DNA of 64,000 nucleotides from Calliphora vicina (Eukaryota; Arthropoda; Insecta; Diptera; Calliphoridae). The notes beneath the pieces were generated by a model. The model saw only the letters and a list, made by a program, of their open reading frames with translations, was not told where the DNA came from and did not search any database. Below are positions 1-13,299 of this stretch, piece by piece. The DNA is taken from the NCBI RefSeq assembly GCF_958450345.1, contig NC_088783.1:17363701-17427700 (forward strand), given 5' to 3'. The position numbers and the translations under genes were made by a program. Positions within the stretch are counted from its first letter, which is position 1. Each line of letters opens with the position of its first letter.

Positions 1-1812
1 CTGACTGATACCTGTGCTATTCTCTAAAGCGGAGATTCCCAGAAGTTGTTCATCATTTCCTTTGCTTACCAATATTGCAACAACAAACTTTAAATTAATA
101 TTTCTCTGTAAGTACCTTTACAAGCGACAAGTCAAAACCAAAATTGGGATTCTTTGATTTTTACATTCTGCTGTAATACATGATTAGTAATGAAAAATTA
201 ACTAGTAGATGTCAGATGTTGCAAAAAGGCGTAAAGTTCAAGAGATGAGAAAAAGTAGTAGTCATTTTAAAAGTTCGAGGCACTTTCGGCACGGGAAGGC
301 AATGTCCGATTGAGCAATAACTTTAATGATAGTATTTTTACACTAAATGGCATAATTCTAGACGTGAGCATCTATAAAAATCGAAAATCGATTTTATAAA
401 ACCACCCTATTGGATACGAATAAAGATTTTATGATATTATTTTTCAGAACTTTCTTATTTTTGTGATCTATGTGATTCTGTTGCGACTTTTAGAACCTTA
501 TTTAGACTTTAAAGACGATCGTCTAAACAAATCTATAACTGGCGGAAACATACAACAAAAGGATAAATACAACAGATGCTGAAAGATCAATTTTCTACCA
601 CATCTTTCTATAAAATATACTTTATTTCCGATGTAGTGTGGATTTGGAGGAAAACTTAAATGATAACAATGTCTTTTTATTTTACTAATTCCCACTAAAT
701 CTGAGAAGTTTGGGAATATAACTAATATTTATTATAAAAACTAATTTTTAGAATAAACTATTTTTAATATTGTTAACAAACTTACCATTAATCTTGAAAT
801 TATGTGTCATTTGATGTTTTTAACTATTACTGCGACATTTACAAGCTGTTATTTTAGAACGGGTGTGGAATTATTTAGATTTTTATGAATTTTTAAGGAT
901 AATGATGAACATTGATTATTGAGGGTTACAGTTGCCAATTATAATTTGTAAACATTTAATTTAACTTGAATATGAAAATGATATTTACCCTGTAAGAAAA
1001 TTATAAAATAAAAACAAATATTTAGTAAATGATATGAAAATACAATGAAATAAAAATTGAGCAAAGATTTACACCCATATAAATATTTACAAATGGCATG
1101 GTTTTAGCTATTCAATGAATTTAATGTGCGCTTTAAAAATTTCTTTGAAATGATGATGGATTTTATGTGAAAATGTTTTTATGATTAAATGTATTCTTTA
1201 GTAAAAAATCGAATAAAATTAAATTTTTGCAGTAGCAAGATTTATTTTTTGTTTAATTTTTTGCAATTAATCTTTAAGATTAACATATTGGTTTTTATTT
1301 TCATACATATAAATGGAACGTTTTTTAAAGAAAGCGCGAAAAACTTTCTAATCATAATACATGTGTGTGTAAGTAATTATTTTAATTAGTTTTATAAATA
1401 TTTTATTAAATTTTTTGAAGTTATAAAATGTTTAATAGTGGTTGTTTGGTTTTTTTATCAAAATTTCTAACGTTTCTTTTTTATTTTTAGCATATAAGTA
1501 AGTATTTTGAAAAGTACATATCAACAAAAAAAAAAAGAAGAAAAAAGCTAGATTTTCTATAAAAATCAAAGAATTAACTTTTTAATTTTTTCTAAATAAA
1601 AAAAAATTGTCATTAAAAATAAAAAAAAGATACACTGTGTAACATCAACCACTTTTGCTTACATTTTGCCTTTGCAAGTGCATAATGGCTTAGGCTTAGG
1701 CTTGAAAAGAGAGAAAGAAATAATTTAAATAAAAAAAGCGTAAATCATAAAATAAAAAAATTCAAAAAAGGAACTGAGAAAAAGGTTGAAGTTAAATGAA
1801 CTGTTTTATACT
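1..1812. other. Intergenic DNA and probable 3' UTR of the PDXDC1-like gene
   Basis: No coding region is visible; the short open frames here are AT-rich chance ORFs. The part nearest position 1812 should be the 3' UTR of the minus-strand gene at 1813-6574. A minus-strand AATAAA (plus-strand tttatt at 1480-1485) about 330 nt past the stop is a plausible polyadenylation signal, but AATAAA is frequent by chance in DNA this AT-rich. Confidence 0.4.
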
Positions 1813-4800
1813 TTATGAACTGCTAACATTAGCAATTGGATTTGCATTTATATTTATATTGGGATTTTCAATTTTATCACTAATAATTGCACTATTATTT
1901 ATTGCCGCTAATTCGGGTGCCGAAGCACCACTACTTTGGCTAACTGTACGATTGTGACCATCATCCAATGGGGCCGAACCGTTTGCGGGACCATTTTGTG
2001 ATGGTAGTGTTGTTGTAGTTGCTACAACAGTAGCAGCTGTAGCAGCAACAGTAGTTGCTGCATTTACATCTTTAATTGCTTCGTTTGACGTTGCCGGGGA
2101 ATTGGGTGAGGTCTGGGGATTGCTGTTGGGAAATACGGGCGGTATTTCATTGGCTGCTGTTATAATGGGTGTCTGGACCATGGGTGTGGGTGGAGATTTA
2201 TTAGCTGGCAATTGACCGTGTGTACCACCCATTTGCATGTGATATCTGGAAAGGATACAAAATATATAGATTTCAATTCGAATATTTAATAAAATTAAAT
2301 TGTCTCAATTTTGGGACATACATTTTGTTGGAAAATTTTGGGACTCAAGTTTTTATAGAAAATTTTGTGACACAAATTTCTATGGAAAATCTTGGGACAC
2401 AAATTTTTTCGTACAATTTAGGGGACACAATTTGTTATAGAAAATTTGTACACAATTTTCTATAAAAGTTTGAGTTTCAATTTTTTATATAACATTTTAA
2501 GACACAATTTTTTATAGAAAATTTTGGGACACAATTTTTTATAGAAAATTTTGGGACAAAATTTTTTATAGAAAATTTTGGGACACAATTTTTTATAGGA
2601 AATTTTGGGACACAATTTTTAATAGAAAATTTTGGGACACAATTTTTTATAGAAAATTTTGGGACACAAATTTTTATAGGAAATTTTGGGACACAATTTT
2701 TTATAGAAAATTTTGGGACACAATTTTTTATAGAAAATTTTGTGACACAATTTTTTATATAACATTTTAAGACACAATTTTTTATAGAAAATTTTGGGAC
2801 ACAATTTTTTATAGAAAATTTTGAGACACAATTTTTTATAGAAAATTTTGGGAAACAATTTTTTATAGAAAATTTTGGGACACAATTTTTTATAGAAAAT
2901 TTTGAGACACAATTTTTTATAGAAAATTTTGGAACACAATTTTTTATAGAAAATTTTGGAACACAAATTTTTATAGAAAATTTTGGGATACAAATTTTTA
3001 TAGAAAATGTTGGGACACAAATTTTTATGGAAAATGTTGGGACACAAATTTTTATGGAAAATGTTGGGACACAAATTTTTATGGAAAATGATGGAAAACA
3101 AATTTTTATGGAAAATGTTGGGACACAAATTTTTATGGAAAATTTTTTATAGAACATTTTGGGACACAATTTTAATACAATAATTTTTTTTTTTAAATTT
3201 TCGAAACATTTTCGAATACAATTTTTTTTTCGAAACATTTTCGAATACAATTTTTTTTTAGAAAATTTTCGAATAAAATTATTTAAGAAACTATATTTTT
3301 TTTATAGAAAATGTTTGGACACAATTTTTTATACAAAATTTTGGGACACAAATTTTTATACACAAAAATTTTCGAACACACATTTCGGACACAATTTAAG
3401 AAAATTTTTGTTTTATAGAAAAATGTGGGAGACGATTTTGTTTGCAAAATTTGTTTTGTTTACTTTTTTTTTAAATTTGGAAAAAAAAAATTTAGAGAAA
3501 TTTAGGAAAATTTTTTTGTAACATATACAAATTTGAAATACTTTTTTATAGAACAATTTGGACACAATTGAAAAAAACTTAAAAATAATTGATTTCATAG
3601 AAACTGTACTCACTTGTATATATTTTCTGTAGACTCTACTACACCCTGTGTTAGATTTAAGCTTCTGCCCTTGATACCAGCCTCTCTGGCTGGTGGAGAC
3701 CACCAATTAAAAACTCTGCCCACCACGGGAACATGGCGTAAAATACCCTCTTGCCAAAGTCTTTCTTCGGTTTCACGCTGCAAATCAGCAGTAGCAGCTT
3801 GTATGCCCTACACACAAAAAAAATTCATCTTAAATACAAATGCTCTACTCACAAATATTCTACCCTACTCACCCTCTTAACAATTTCCGACATAGTATCC
3901 AAAACTCTAGAATTTTCCTGCACATTCTTACCCACTGAAACCACTAAATCCAATAGCTCATCAACATCCGTTTCATGTGTCACCATGCCAAAGCGTACAC
4001 ATATCAAACCATCGGGGCCCTCGCCCAGCGAAAAGGCATTATCGGTGGCTTTTAAAGTTTCCACCAAATCAACATTCAATTTATTAAGTTCCGTTTTAGC
4101 CTGATCTGTTAGCAGAGTTTCCCAGCCTTCGGGCACAAAACGTACGCCACCCATACCCGCCCATTCGGGCAGATTAACCAAACGTAAGACATCACTTTTC
4201 TCCACCAGATGTATGAAAGTGGCTTTATGCTTGATGGTGGCCCGTAAAATGTCCACATGAGTTTCTAAACTTTGGGCAAAATTCTCTAGATTTTCCGCAG
4301 TGGGTGGCTGCTCGCCCAGACTTAATTCCAAAGGGCAATAGCGTATACAAGTGCCATGGACAGCATGTTCTATGATCTCGAAATCAAACTAGAAAAATTA
4401 CGTTATTAAAAATATAAATTTGTAAAAAATTTAAAAATAAACTTACATTAGGACAATCCCTTTGTAAAATTTGACCTAGCCAAGAATTTAAACGATCAAA
4501 GTATGAAGCATTGTGTAATTTTTCCAATGATTTTACACCTTCCAGGGAGTTGGTGTCATCGCCTGTAGTGGAAGTAGTCACAGTTGTACTACCATCAAAT
4601 TGAAACACCACTACCGAGGCAGCCGTTTCAAAAAGTAACTAGTTTTTAAATCAATATAAATTAATTTGTATGTAGAATATTTTTATTTCAAATATTGGTT
4701 ACTTACATTAACATCAAGTGGTTTATTGATGACATCTACCAAGGATTTGCCAGATTGAGCACCAGGAGCCCGACTCTAAAATGTTGAGAAGATAATTGAA

Positions 4801-6574
4801 TAACATATTTGGAATATAAGATACGTAGGTGTTTCATGTCTTAATAAATCGAGACATAGTAAAATAACAATTTAAAGAGCTATATTCGGCTGTGTCGAAT
4901 CTTATATACACTTCCCCAAAGTTACTTTAAGATAAAGATTTAGACAACCAAGTGGACTGTATCCACCGAAGGGAAAATCCTTCGGTGGATACACTCCTTC
5001 GGTGACGTATACAAATTTGTCTATTGCCGTTTTTATATATAAATATCCGAATATGTTGTTAAAAATATTGAAGAAATAATAAAACTATTTTGTATAATAT
5101 AAGATTACTTTTCCTCGATAGTAAGTATCACCACAAAATTTATAAATTTTTAAAAACATACCACAACTTTGATGCCTTCACATTCCGAGGCGATTTCAAA
5201 CAAAATACTGCATGTTTGAAAAGCTACATGAATACGCTCCGAAATGGCGTCACGACCTAAAGCTTGTAAGCTCGTCCATAAAGCTAAAGCATTGAGACGA
5301 CGAGATAAAATGGGATCAGATTCGAAAGAATTTAAGGCAGCATTTTGAAGTTGACGATGAAGAAGCTAAAAATTAATATATTAACATTTTAATAAACATA
5401 AAAGAAATATTAAAACAAATAAACTTACCACAATAGGCAGACTGGGTACACCCAACCAGCTGCCCAAACTTAAAACTATAGAATCCACATAAGAACTTAT
5501 CTAAAAAATAAAAATAGTATTAAAAAAGCTATAAGCTACTAAACAAAATCTCCTATAACTTACCACCCCAGGACCTTGAGAACAAACGAGAGCCGCTAAA
5601 CCATGACCAGTGGCATGCAGCCATAAATTGTGCGTTTTGCAAATGTCATGCATTCTTAATAAATTATCTACATAGCCACACAGAGAAGCACCTATATCAG
5701 CCACCACCAATAGTGGAGTCCTCTGAGAGGCCAAATCAATTTGTATTTGCCGCTGCAGTAGAGACAAATCCATAGTACCAAATGTTGTATTGGCCGGTAT
5801 TAAACGTATTGCATCCAAGGGTATGCCCAGCTGACGACAAGCATATTGCAAACGCATGGGTGTGGTATTCTCCGATATATACAAACATGGATGGGCTAAA
5901 GCCGGTATACCACCTTCTAAATAGCCCGGGCAACGGGCCACTATTGCCAAACGCACTACGCGTAATATAGCATCGGCATTGTCATTGTGAAAGCTACTGG
6001 CTGGGTCCATAAATCTAAACAATGTACCCAACCAATGGGTGGTATCACCAGCTATATTGCCAGTCACCCTCACCAACTGTTTGCGGTCCAAGTGCGACAG
6101 ATAGGCCACTATGCTGTGCGATATTAAAGCCAAATGTGAAACATCATCTAAAGCTGGTAGGGGAAATTCGGGCTCATCCTCCGAATCGGCATATGAAATA
6201 AGTGTTTCCAATGATTTCAAGATTTCCGAGGGAGGTTTACGACTGCCATGCAACAGAGCCACCACACTCACCGAATTGGAGGCCAACGACGATGACAAAT
6301 CTTCAGATTTATCTGTAACATCTGACGTATTAGCATTAAAGTCAATCGATTGTTGTGGCGCATCAGTGGGGGTTGGTGCTGTTTTAACATTTTCTAAACG
6401 TTGCAAAACTTGTGAGGTCTTTAACTCTAATTCAGCCAAACCGGAACGTATCTGCAAACATGAAATTGCTATTAATTTTAACTACATAAAATAATTGCAA
6501 ATTATAATTACACTTGAAGCTGCAATTTCATTTTGTTGAGCTTCTTTTTTATCATCATCACAGGCACCGGACAT
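1813..6574 (-). CDS. PDXDC1-like pyridoxal-dependent decarboxylase domain protein, nine exons
   Basis: Spliced minus-strand gene, about 876 aa. Exons: 6512-6574, 5564-6451, 5429-5500, 5162-5365, 4707-4775, 4447-4638, 3873-4388, 3614-3807, 1813-2245. Every intron is GT-AG, mostly GTAAGT or GTGAGT, and all joins are phase 0 except the last, which splits a Lys codon. The start ATG at 6574 gives MSGACDDDKKEAQQNE. Exon 2 carries most of the group II decarboxylase-like fold (TTHWLGTLFRFMDPASSF, then LWLHATGHGLAAL); exons 4-7 hold the C-terminal part; exon 9 is a low-complexity Ala/Thr/Asn/Pro tail. I assign it to PDXDC1 from overall layout and motifs; family members are widespread in animals and poorly characterised. 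The usual PLP-binding Lys and the Asp before it are absent (see findings), so a pseudoenzyme is possible. The model is inferred without transcripts. Confidence 0.88.
2290..3560. repeat. ~27-bp minisatellite filling the last intron of the PDXDC1-like gene
   Basis: Roughly 1.2 kb of head-to-tail copies of a ~27-bp AT-rich unit of the form acacaatttttt-atagaaaattttggg. The middle (about 2490-3160) is the most regular and the edges decay into variant units. It lies inside intron 8 (2246-3613). The long open frames on both strands here (repeated FSIKNCVPK- and IFYKKLCPK-type peptides) come from the repeat period being a multiple of three and are not genes. Confidence 0.9.
4873..5100. repeat. Truncated copy of the ggctgtgccgaatc interspersed repeat in intron 4
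   Basis: 4873-4918 matches the left end of the interspersed family seen at 41406 and 61078 (gagctatattcggctgtgtc, then gaatcttatatacacttccc). The rest is degenerate and includes a small inverted pair around ccttcggtggatacac. It sits between exons 4 and 5 of the PDXDC1-like gene and splice sites are intact on both sides. Confidence 0.6.
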
Positions 6575-7359
6575 TTTCTTTCTATATTTTATCTATTATA
6601 TTTTTTGGTTCAAAATTTACTTCTCTAATAAATTGCCCTATATTGTTTATCTTTTCTTTTTTGTTTTAATCACTTTTATTTGCAATAACTAACTATTTGA
6701 AACACCACGTATTTTATTTACACAGTTGTGTGTATGTGTATTTATGTTTGTTTTAATATCAAAATAAAAATTTATCGGATTTTTTTTATTGTTTCTCGTT
6801 TAAAATCATTAAAAACTATTCACTTTTTTCGTCCAATTGTCGTCGTCAGTATTTTCTTTTATTTTTTTTTCTTTAAACGTCAGTTGTCATTAAAACTCTA
6901 CACTTAACATTGACAGTGTTGCTTATTAAGTTGTTTATGATTTGTTGTTGGAGGTAGATTAAGCGATTATTAGATTTTAGTGATTAAAACGATTAATTTG
7001 AATTTAAAAATTAAATTAATACAATTAAATTTGTGCAATTGCATGTTAAAATAGATTATTTCGAAAATTAATTAAATCTTTATATACTTATTCAATTATA
7101 TGTTTAGTAAACTGATTTATAATAGAGATACATTTACAATGAGGTATTTATTTCATTTCAAATCTATTTTTATTCCACTCCAGAGAAGAACAATTTCTAC
7201 TACAGAGTATAGATTATTTTAACTCTGGAGTGTTTGGGGGTGATTTGCTTCTTTTAGCTATGGACATAATTCACTAAATCATAAGTTCTAAGGATATTGT
7301 ATTTTCGTGATTTAACAACAAGTATATATTTCAGACGTTCTGGACTGTTACATTTTTAG
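6575..7359. other. Upstream region of the PDXDC1-like gene
   Basis: The 5' UTR and promoter of the minus-strand gene should lie here, but no TATA box or initiator can be picked with confidence in this T-rich sequence. A less AT-rich patch around 6830-6930 is the most promoter-like part. No coding frame is supported. Confidence 0.35.
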
Positions 7360-7830
7360 CACCATGAGTGGCAAGTGTATACATAAGTTTGTCATTCCGT
7401 TTGTTATTTCTACATTTTTCATTTGCAACCCCACAAAGTATATATGTATATTCTGGATCGTTATAGATAGCGGAGTCGATATAGCCATGGCCATCTGTCA
7501 GTCTGACCGTATGAACGTCTGTCTGTATGTTGAAATCAACTTTCCGTTGCTATTTAAAATCGAGAAAATAGCCCTCCAAATGACTGAGATATATGGAAAA
7601 ACAAGGACGAACTCGATTTTTGATTTATTTTTTATCTATATCCTGATTACTAAGTCATTCATATATATAGATGTCTAATGATATATATTTCAAATACCTT
7701 TGCAACAGCGTATAAAAGGCCATATTAAGTCGGACCTAAAATGGGTAAAAATCGAGAAAAATATTTTTAACCCGATTTTTTTTTCACCACAAAAAATTTT
7801 TTGTTTTAAAATTTATTTTAATATAGCTTT
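7360..7830. repeat. Partial copy of the interspersed repeat (reverse orientation)
   Basis: Shares the blocks aagtttgtcattccgtttgt, agcggagtcgat and ctgtctgtatgttgaaatca with the copies at 9801-10487 and 57310-58450. It lacks recognisable terminal sequences, so it is truncated at both ends. The open frame 7364-7678 runs through this repeat and is not a gene. Confidence 0.7.
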
Positions 7831-9465
7831 CTTAAATGTTTTTAAATAATTGTTTTATTTGCTTCTTTAAAATTTCATTTATTTGACAAATATTTTTCTC
7901 AAAGATTCACTATGTATTTTGAACAGTTAACTTTTCTACTGGAGTGCAGGATTAAATGATATATACATTTTCTTTACGGGTAATATTTTGTTTATTTGAA
8001 CCGTTTTTTGTTATTCAAAAAGCAAAGTCTTGTTTTTATTACTTGTTATTATTTTAAAAAGTTTACTAAATTTAGTTGCTCACCAAACACATGGTACTTG
8101 TCTCAACACAGATTTTTTATAAAATTTAGTAATACGTAATTTAACTTAAATTAATATCACAATAATAATAAAGAGTATCAAAGCCATTAATGATATAATA
8201 AAATTGTCACGATTTCGAGGTACTTTACTATACTTTATTTTTAATGAATTAATTACTTTCGCGTATCAAATTAAATAAATAAAGGGATTTTTTGTACTCA
8301 TTTAGAATGACAAATAAACATGTTCCAAGAAGCAATTTTATATAATTTAAAATTAGCAAGTAATTAAAGGGAGTTGTTACATCTAAGAAAAATGGTATAT
8401 ACATAAACGACAGTAATCCATTTGTAATGCAAAGAAATTAAATGTTGCAAATGAGAATGGATGAAACATTTTCTTATCATAATTCGTAAATCATAAACAA
8501 ATAAAAAACAATTAAAATTTGTTATAGCAGAATATAGCACTTTAACTTGTTAATTATTTAAATTACTATCGTTGTTGTTATTGATTTTATTAGTTTTTGC
8601 TTGTTTTAAGGCAGTACAAAGAATTTTATTACAAAAACACTTTAAATTTTATATATTTCCATTAACTAACTACGTTGTGAAAATCTGATCCGAAAAAACC
8701 TCCTTTGTTCGCTAATAATAATTTCAATTTAGCGTTTTTTCCCACTTTCAACGTTTTATTTTAACACTACTGCTCATTAACAGTATACACTACTGTTTAA
8801 AAGTCTCCAAATTTAGAGTTGCCCTTCTCTCACTAAAAAGTAAACAAAATATCAACCCTGCTTTAGTATGAAACATCTCAGTATTTGTTAGATTACCGCT
8901 ATTTTTATTTGCTTGCAACAGTGAAATTTGTTCGTTGCTAAACAGAGTAAAGAAATTAATAAAATTAAACGGTTTTTAAAAGTTTTAATGCCTCAAAAAC
9001 TATCGGCTCGGTTAAAAAATGTGACAATGAAAGTGTTTTTAAATTGTTTTGATCGTATACTTACATATGTATTTCAAAAGATATTTTATGTGTTCAAAAA
9101 TCTTGGCGAATGAGACAGCCGCGGCCGGCTTAAAGATGTCCATTGAAGAGTCTAACAAACGTTCGTGTGTGCGATTAAATTATAAGTAAAAATCGTGTCG
9201 TTTGTTAAAATATTTAATATTAATGAATAATCTTATTGTTGTTGTTAAAAGTTATTAACAACACCTTTAGCAATAGTGTACGATTACTAACAATTCATTT
9301 GCAAACAAGTTGTGGACATGTTTTAGTGTATGTAAGTGTGAGTGTGTATGTGAAAATTAAATTGATGAGATGTTGTTCCTGGTCCACTAAGTTGATGGTA
9401 ACAGATTGCGGGAGAATGTTTTTGATTCTTTTAATTACTAGAGGTAAGTGTATAACTGATATATT
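7831..9465. other. AT-rich intergenic DNA without a supported gene
   Basis: No coding region recognised. A short GC-richer patch at about 9110-9180 (gcggccggctt nearby) followed by a good donor-like agaggtaagtg at 9438-9448 could mark an untranslated first exon on the plus strand, but nothing else supports it. Confidence 0.3.
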
Positions 9466-9469
9466 GTTT

Positions 9470-9730
9470 TTATACCCAAATTTTATTATGATCGGACCAT
9501 AATTAGTCATAGCTCCCATATAAGACCCGCTTCCGAAAATCACTTTAACGAGCATAAATCTCTTAAAAATTTTGGTATACACATAATTAAGCAGAAATAA
9601 ATTTCATATAGACATAAATCACACGACCTAATTTCATGGCGATCGGCCCATAATTGGTAATAGCTCCCATATAAGGCCAACTTCCGAAAATCACTCACGA
9701 ATATAAATTATTGATATTTTTAAAAGAAAA
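9470..9730. repeat. Two diverged ~150-bp tandem repeats
   Basis: Two copies of a block containing atcggaccataattagtcat, agctcccatataag and cttccgaaaatcact (starting near 9490 and 9640). The family is unidentified; it looks like a fragment of an interspersed dipteran repeat. Confidence 0.6.
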
Positions 9731-9800
9731 ATGTTTTTGCTCATTTACTTTGTGTAGCATATTATATGGTCGGGCTTTACCGACCATATTTTCTTACATC

Positions 9801-10487
9801 TTATACCCTTCACCTTCGTCATAAGGGTATATATAAGTTTGTCATTCCGTTTCTAATTTCCACAATATAATTTTCCGACACTATAAAGTATATACATATG
9901 TATATTCTGAATCCTTATAGATAGCGGAGTCGATTAAGGCATGTCCGTCTGTCTGTCTGTTAGTTGAAATCAGATATCTTCGGGATCCATATCTTCAATA
10001 ATTCTATCAGGCATGCATTCGAGAAGTTTCCTATTTAAAATCAGAAAAATCGGTCCACAAAATGGCAGATATGAGGAAAAAACAAGGACAACCTCGATTT
10101 TTGACCTAAATCTGGATTATTAAGTCATTAATATAGACAATATGGATATCTAATGATAGATATTTCAAAGACATTTGCAACGACGTATATAAGACCATAA
10201 GTTTGACCTACAATGGGTCAAAATCGGAAAAAATATTTTTCACCAAAAAATATTTAAAAAACAAAATTATTTTTTTAAAATTTAAAATAACAATTCGACA
10301 AAAAATTAAAAAAACAACTTTGGAAAAAAAATTGTTTACCAAAAAATATTTAAAATTTGTATTTTGAAGTATAATTTGGTGATTTTTAAATTTGATTTTT
10401 TTTTAAATTATTTTTCACCAACATTTTTTAAAATATTTATCTTGGTGAAGGGAGGGTATATAAGATTCCGAATATAGTAGTCTTACT
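9801..10487. mobile_element. Full-length-like copy of the interspersed repeat, reverse orientation
   Basis: Begins ttatacccttcaccttcgtc and ends ggtgaagggagggtatataa-gattccgaatatag, matching both ends of the 57310-58450 copy. It contains the internal tccgtctgtctgtctg block that is massively expanded at 57444. There is no coding capacity, so it is a non-autonomous element of unassigned superfamily. Confidence 0.7.
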
Positions 10488-10489
10488 AG

Positions 10490-12870
10490 ATAGTCAGACG
10501 ATTTTAATATTTGTTCTGAGGCCTATGAATCACCAGCACCAAAGTGGAGGATTACATAACCGGACAATATCTTTTTCTAAGGAGTCATTATGGATCAGCT
10601 ATATTGTCTTGTTAATGCATACATAACTCTATGCGGTCCTCTTCCAACCTAAGAGTTTAAAAGATATTCTTTACTGAGAATTTGTATTCTTTAAATTAAT
10701 TCGTGATTATGTTAAAATTAAAAGGATGTAAGCAATTCATAGATGATAACTCCATCTTAATAACCAGCCAAATGTATGTGTTATTGACCATTCCTTGTAT
10801 TTGTAGGATCTTTGTAGACGCTACTAATTAAATATTCATAAATTCTTTGCAAAATACATACCTTAAACACAAATATTCACTAATTTTCCAGTCATATATT
10901 CTAAGCTCTCATAAATTTAATGTCTAACTCTTTTTCTTACAATAGACTTAAAGCCTTCTTTTTACACATACACACTTGTACACAAACTTAATCTATTGAC
11001 AAAATATGTAAAATTCAGCTTCTAAAATTGCTGGTTTTAATTTTGTCTATAATAAATTCTCTTTGTTTACGCAGACATTTAATTTTTCTGCATATTTTCT
11101 TATACATGTTTGTATGTTTTTTGTTTTGTTTAATATAAAACGTTTTTAGTAAAATTACATTGAAGAAACTTTCCCTACTTTAAGGCAAAACAAGAAAGTA
11201 AACAAATTGCAATGACATCATTTTAAACGGAGGGAAAAAAAATTGTAAGAAAAACTCTCGCACACACACCTTTTTTCTATTTAAAATCTACTTTATAACA
11301 TGATAAAACCTGGGAAAGAGTATACACACTCTTTCTATACACTTCCCAGCAGTTAAGCAAGTGGCAATGTATCCCTTATAGATGGTAATTGTCACTAAGG
11401 TCTGATCACTTGGCTGACTTCTTCAATTTATATATTTTGGGTCAATTGGTTACTTTAGACAATGAAGACAATTGTCACTTAAGTGTCTCTAAGTAATCTA
11501 GAGGGTAGTCACTTTAAATGATTATTTTGTACTATATTTTTTGTGGATAATTCTTACAACTGGTTTCGCACAAATTGTGTTCATATAATTCTATTACAGT
11601 TTATTTCCTTTTTGCTTAAGTATAATGACATTCTATGTAACCTAGAATGAAGTCAATTGTTACTTTAGTGTCTCCAAGCAATCTGGAGTTTAGTCACTTT
11701 AAACGTAAGAAGTAATCTATTGGAGAGTTGTCTGAGGAAGTTTTGTTTACAAGCAATCGGTTATTGGACTGTGTATGAGATGTCATTTTAACTGACTATT
11801 TGAGATCAATTAGCACCCGTACATGTTAAAATAACTAGTTATGTAGTTCATCAAGTAACCAGATAGGTAGCTTGTAAGGTAATTGACTCTATGTAACCGG
11901 TATGTGAATCCAATGCGTTGGACACTCTCAATCCAAAAGAGGCTGCTTAGGACATGTACGTGTTAAAATAACTAGTCACGTAGTTAGTTACGTAGTAAGT
12001 TGTCATCCCAAATAATATGTAAAATCATTAGATCGGGACGGACTCCTAGAACTGGTGGGATTTTACATACTATTTCTTGTACTCGTCGGTATTACTACCA
12101 CAATCAGTATTGCATCCATCGTTTTTATTTTTTTTTTTGTTGAAATCTTTAACACTTACACCGGTGGCTGAAACTGAAACAGCAACGGTAAAAATAGTAT
12201 CAGCAGCTAAAAACAAACAACTACATTTTCCATACTCCACATAGTACATATAACATAAGTTTAAATAAAGTTTACAGGAGATTTGCCATGGAGCTGTTAT
12301 TCCTTAAGTGGTAATTTTGTTTTGTCAGTAATTGGCTTCATCCAAATCAGTCTTTAATTTAATTTAATTGAACCATATTAATTTCTTTTTGTAATACATT
12401 CTTAAAGATAGATCATTTTGTATTAGAATTAGCAATTTTTTTGATGTTTCATTTTATATACTCTTCCTGAATATGACTTCATTTCTTAGAAGCTTGACAG
12501 TCTAGCAACGCCTTCGTAAAGTCTTTGCGCCCATTTTGATACACCTAAACTATTGCGTGATCTACCAAAGTAATTTTAATTTACAAATTATCCTTTTATA
12601 ATACTTTTTTAATATAAATTAAATCCCACCTAAAACTCTCAAGGAAGTTCTGTTCCAGATTTTCTTAATATTTGAAAGAAAATTATGTCTCAGTATCTGC
12701 ACAATGTTTAGTATTCGACGTGTTATTCTTCATTTTGTTCATGAAATCATGAAAAATGCTAAACATTTAATTTTCCCACCTCTTGTTGAAATACCCAATG
12801 TGAAGTTAAATACATTAGTACTAGGGTTTGCGCATAGTGTTTTTACAGTTCAAAGCAAATAGTAAGTTTG
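10490..12870. other. Intergenic DNA with weak internal duplications
   Basis: No gene recognised. Between about 11440 and 11710 two diverged ~75-bp copies share gtcac/gttacttta-gtgtctc-aagtaatctgga-tagtcactttaaa. Near 11820 and 11955 two copies share gtgttaaaataactagt followed by acgtagt. These look like decayed tandem duplications. Confidence 0.45.
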
Positions 12871-12871
12871 T

Positions 12872-12880
12872 CTTAGATTT
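12872..12880. other. Left 9-bp target-site duplication of the foldback element
   Basis: cttagattt, repeated exactly at 19695-19703 on the other side of the foldback element. Confidence 0.9.
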
Positions 12881-13299
12881 ATGTGTGTGAAGTTAGCTCC
12901 GTCAGTTAGCTCCGTTTTTTAACATTACCTATGTTAATGTGTAAACTAACATACTTCGTACTCAAAGACTGTTAGGTTAACAGAGCTGCATTAATATCAG
13001 CTCATTTAACATTTTATGATATAAAATCAAAATAAAATGGTTTTACCGATCATTCAGTTTAAATATATAATCACAATTTTTTTAAAAATTAGATAAAAAA
13101 AAAATTAAATATTTATTTATGAACTATCGTTGATTTCTTTGCTTTTAGCATATTTTTATACCAGATACATGAGAGACACATGGACATGAAAAAAAATTAA
13201 AAAATTCTAAATTGTGGTAAAACTAGTCATAAAGGGTGGGAAGGCTTGATTTCAGAAATGTATAGTTTATATTCAGAATTTATTTCATATTAATTTAAA

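Noticed and set aside
2477..3250. 257-codon minus-strand frame of repeated FSIKNCVPK-type peptides, and its overlapping partner
   Set aside because: It is the minisatellite of intron 8; its period of about 27 bp keeps frames open on both strands.
9236..9502. 88-codon plus-strand frame and possible first exon with a gtaagtg donor
   Set aside because: Low-complexity composition and overlap with a repeat at its end; only the donor-like site supports it.
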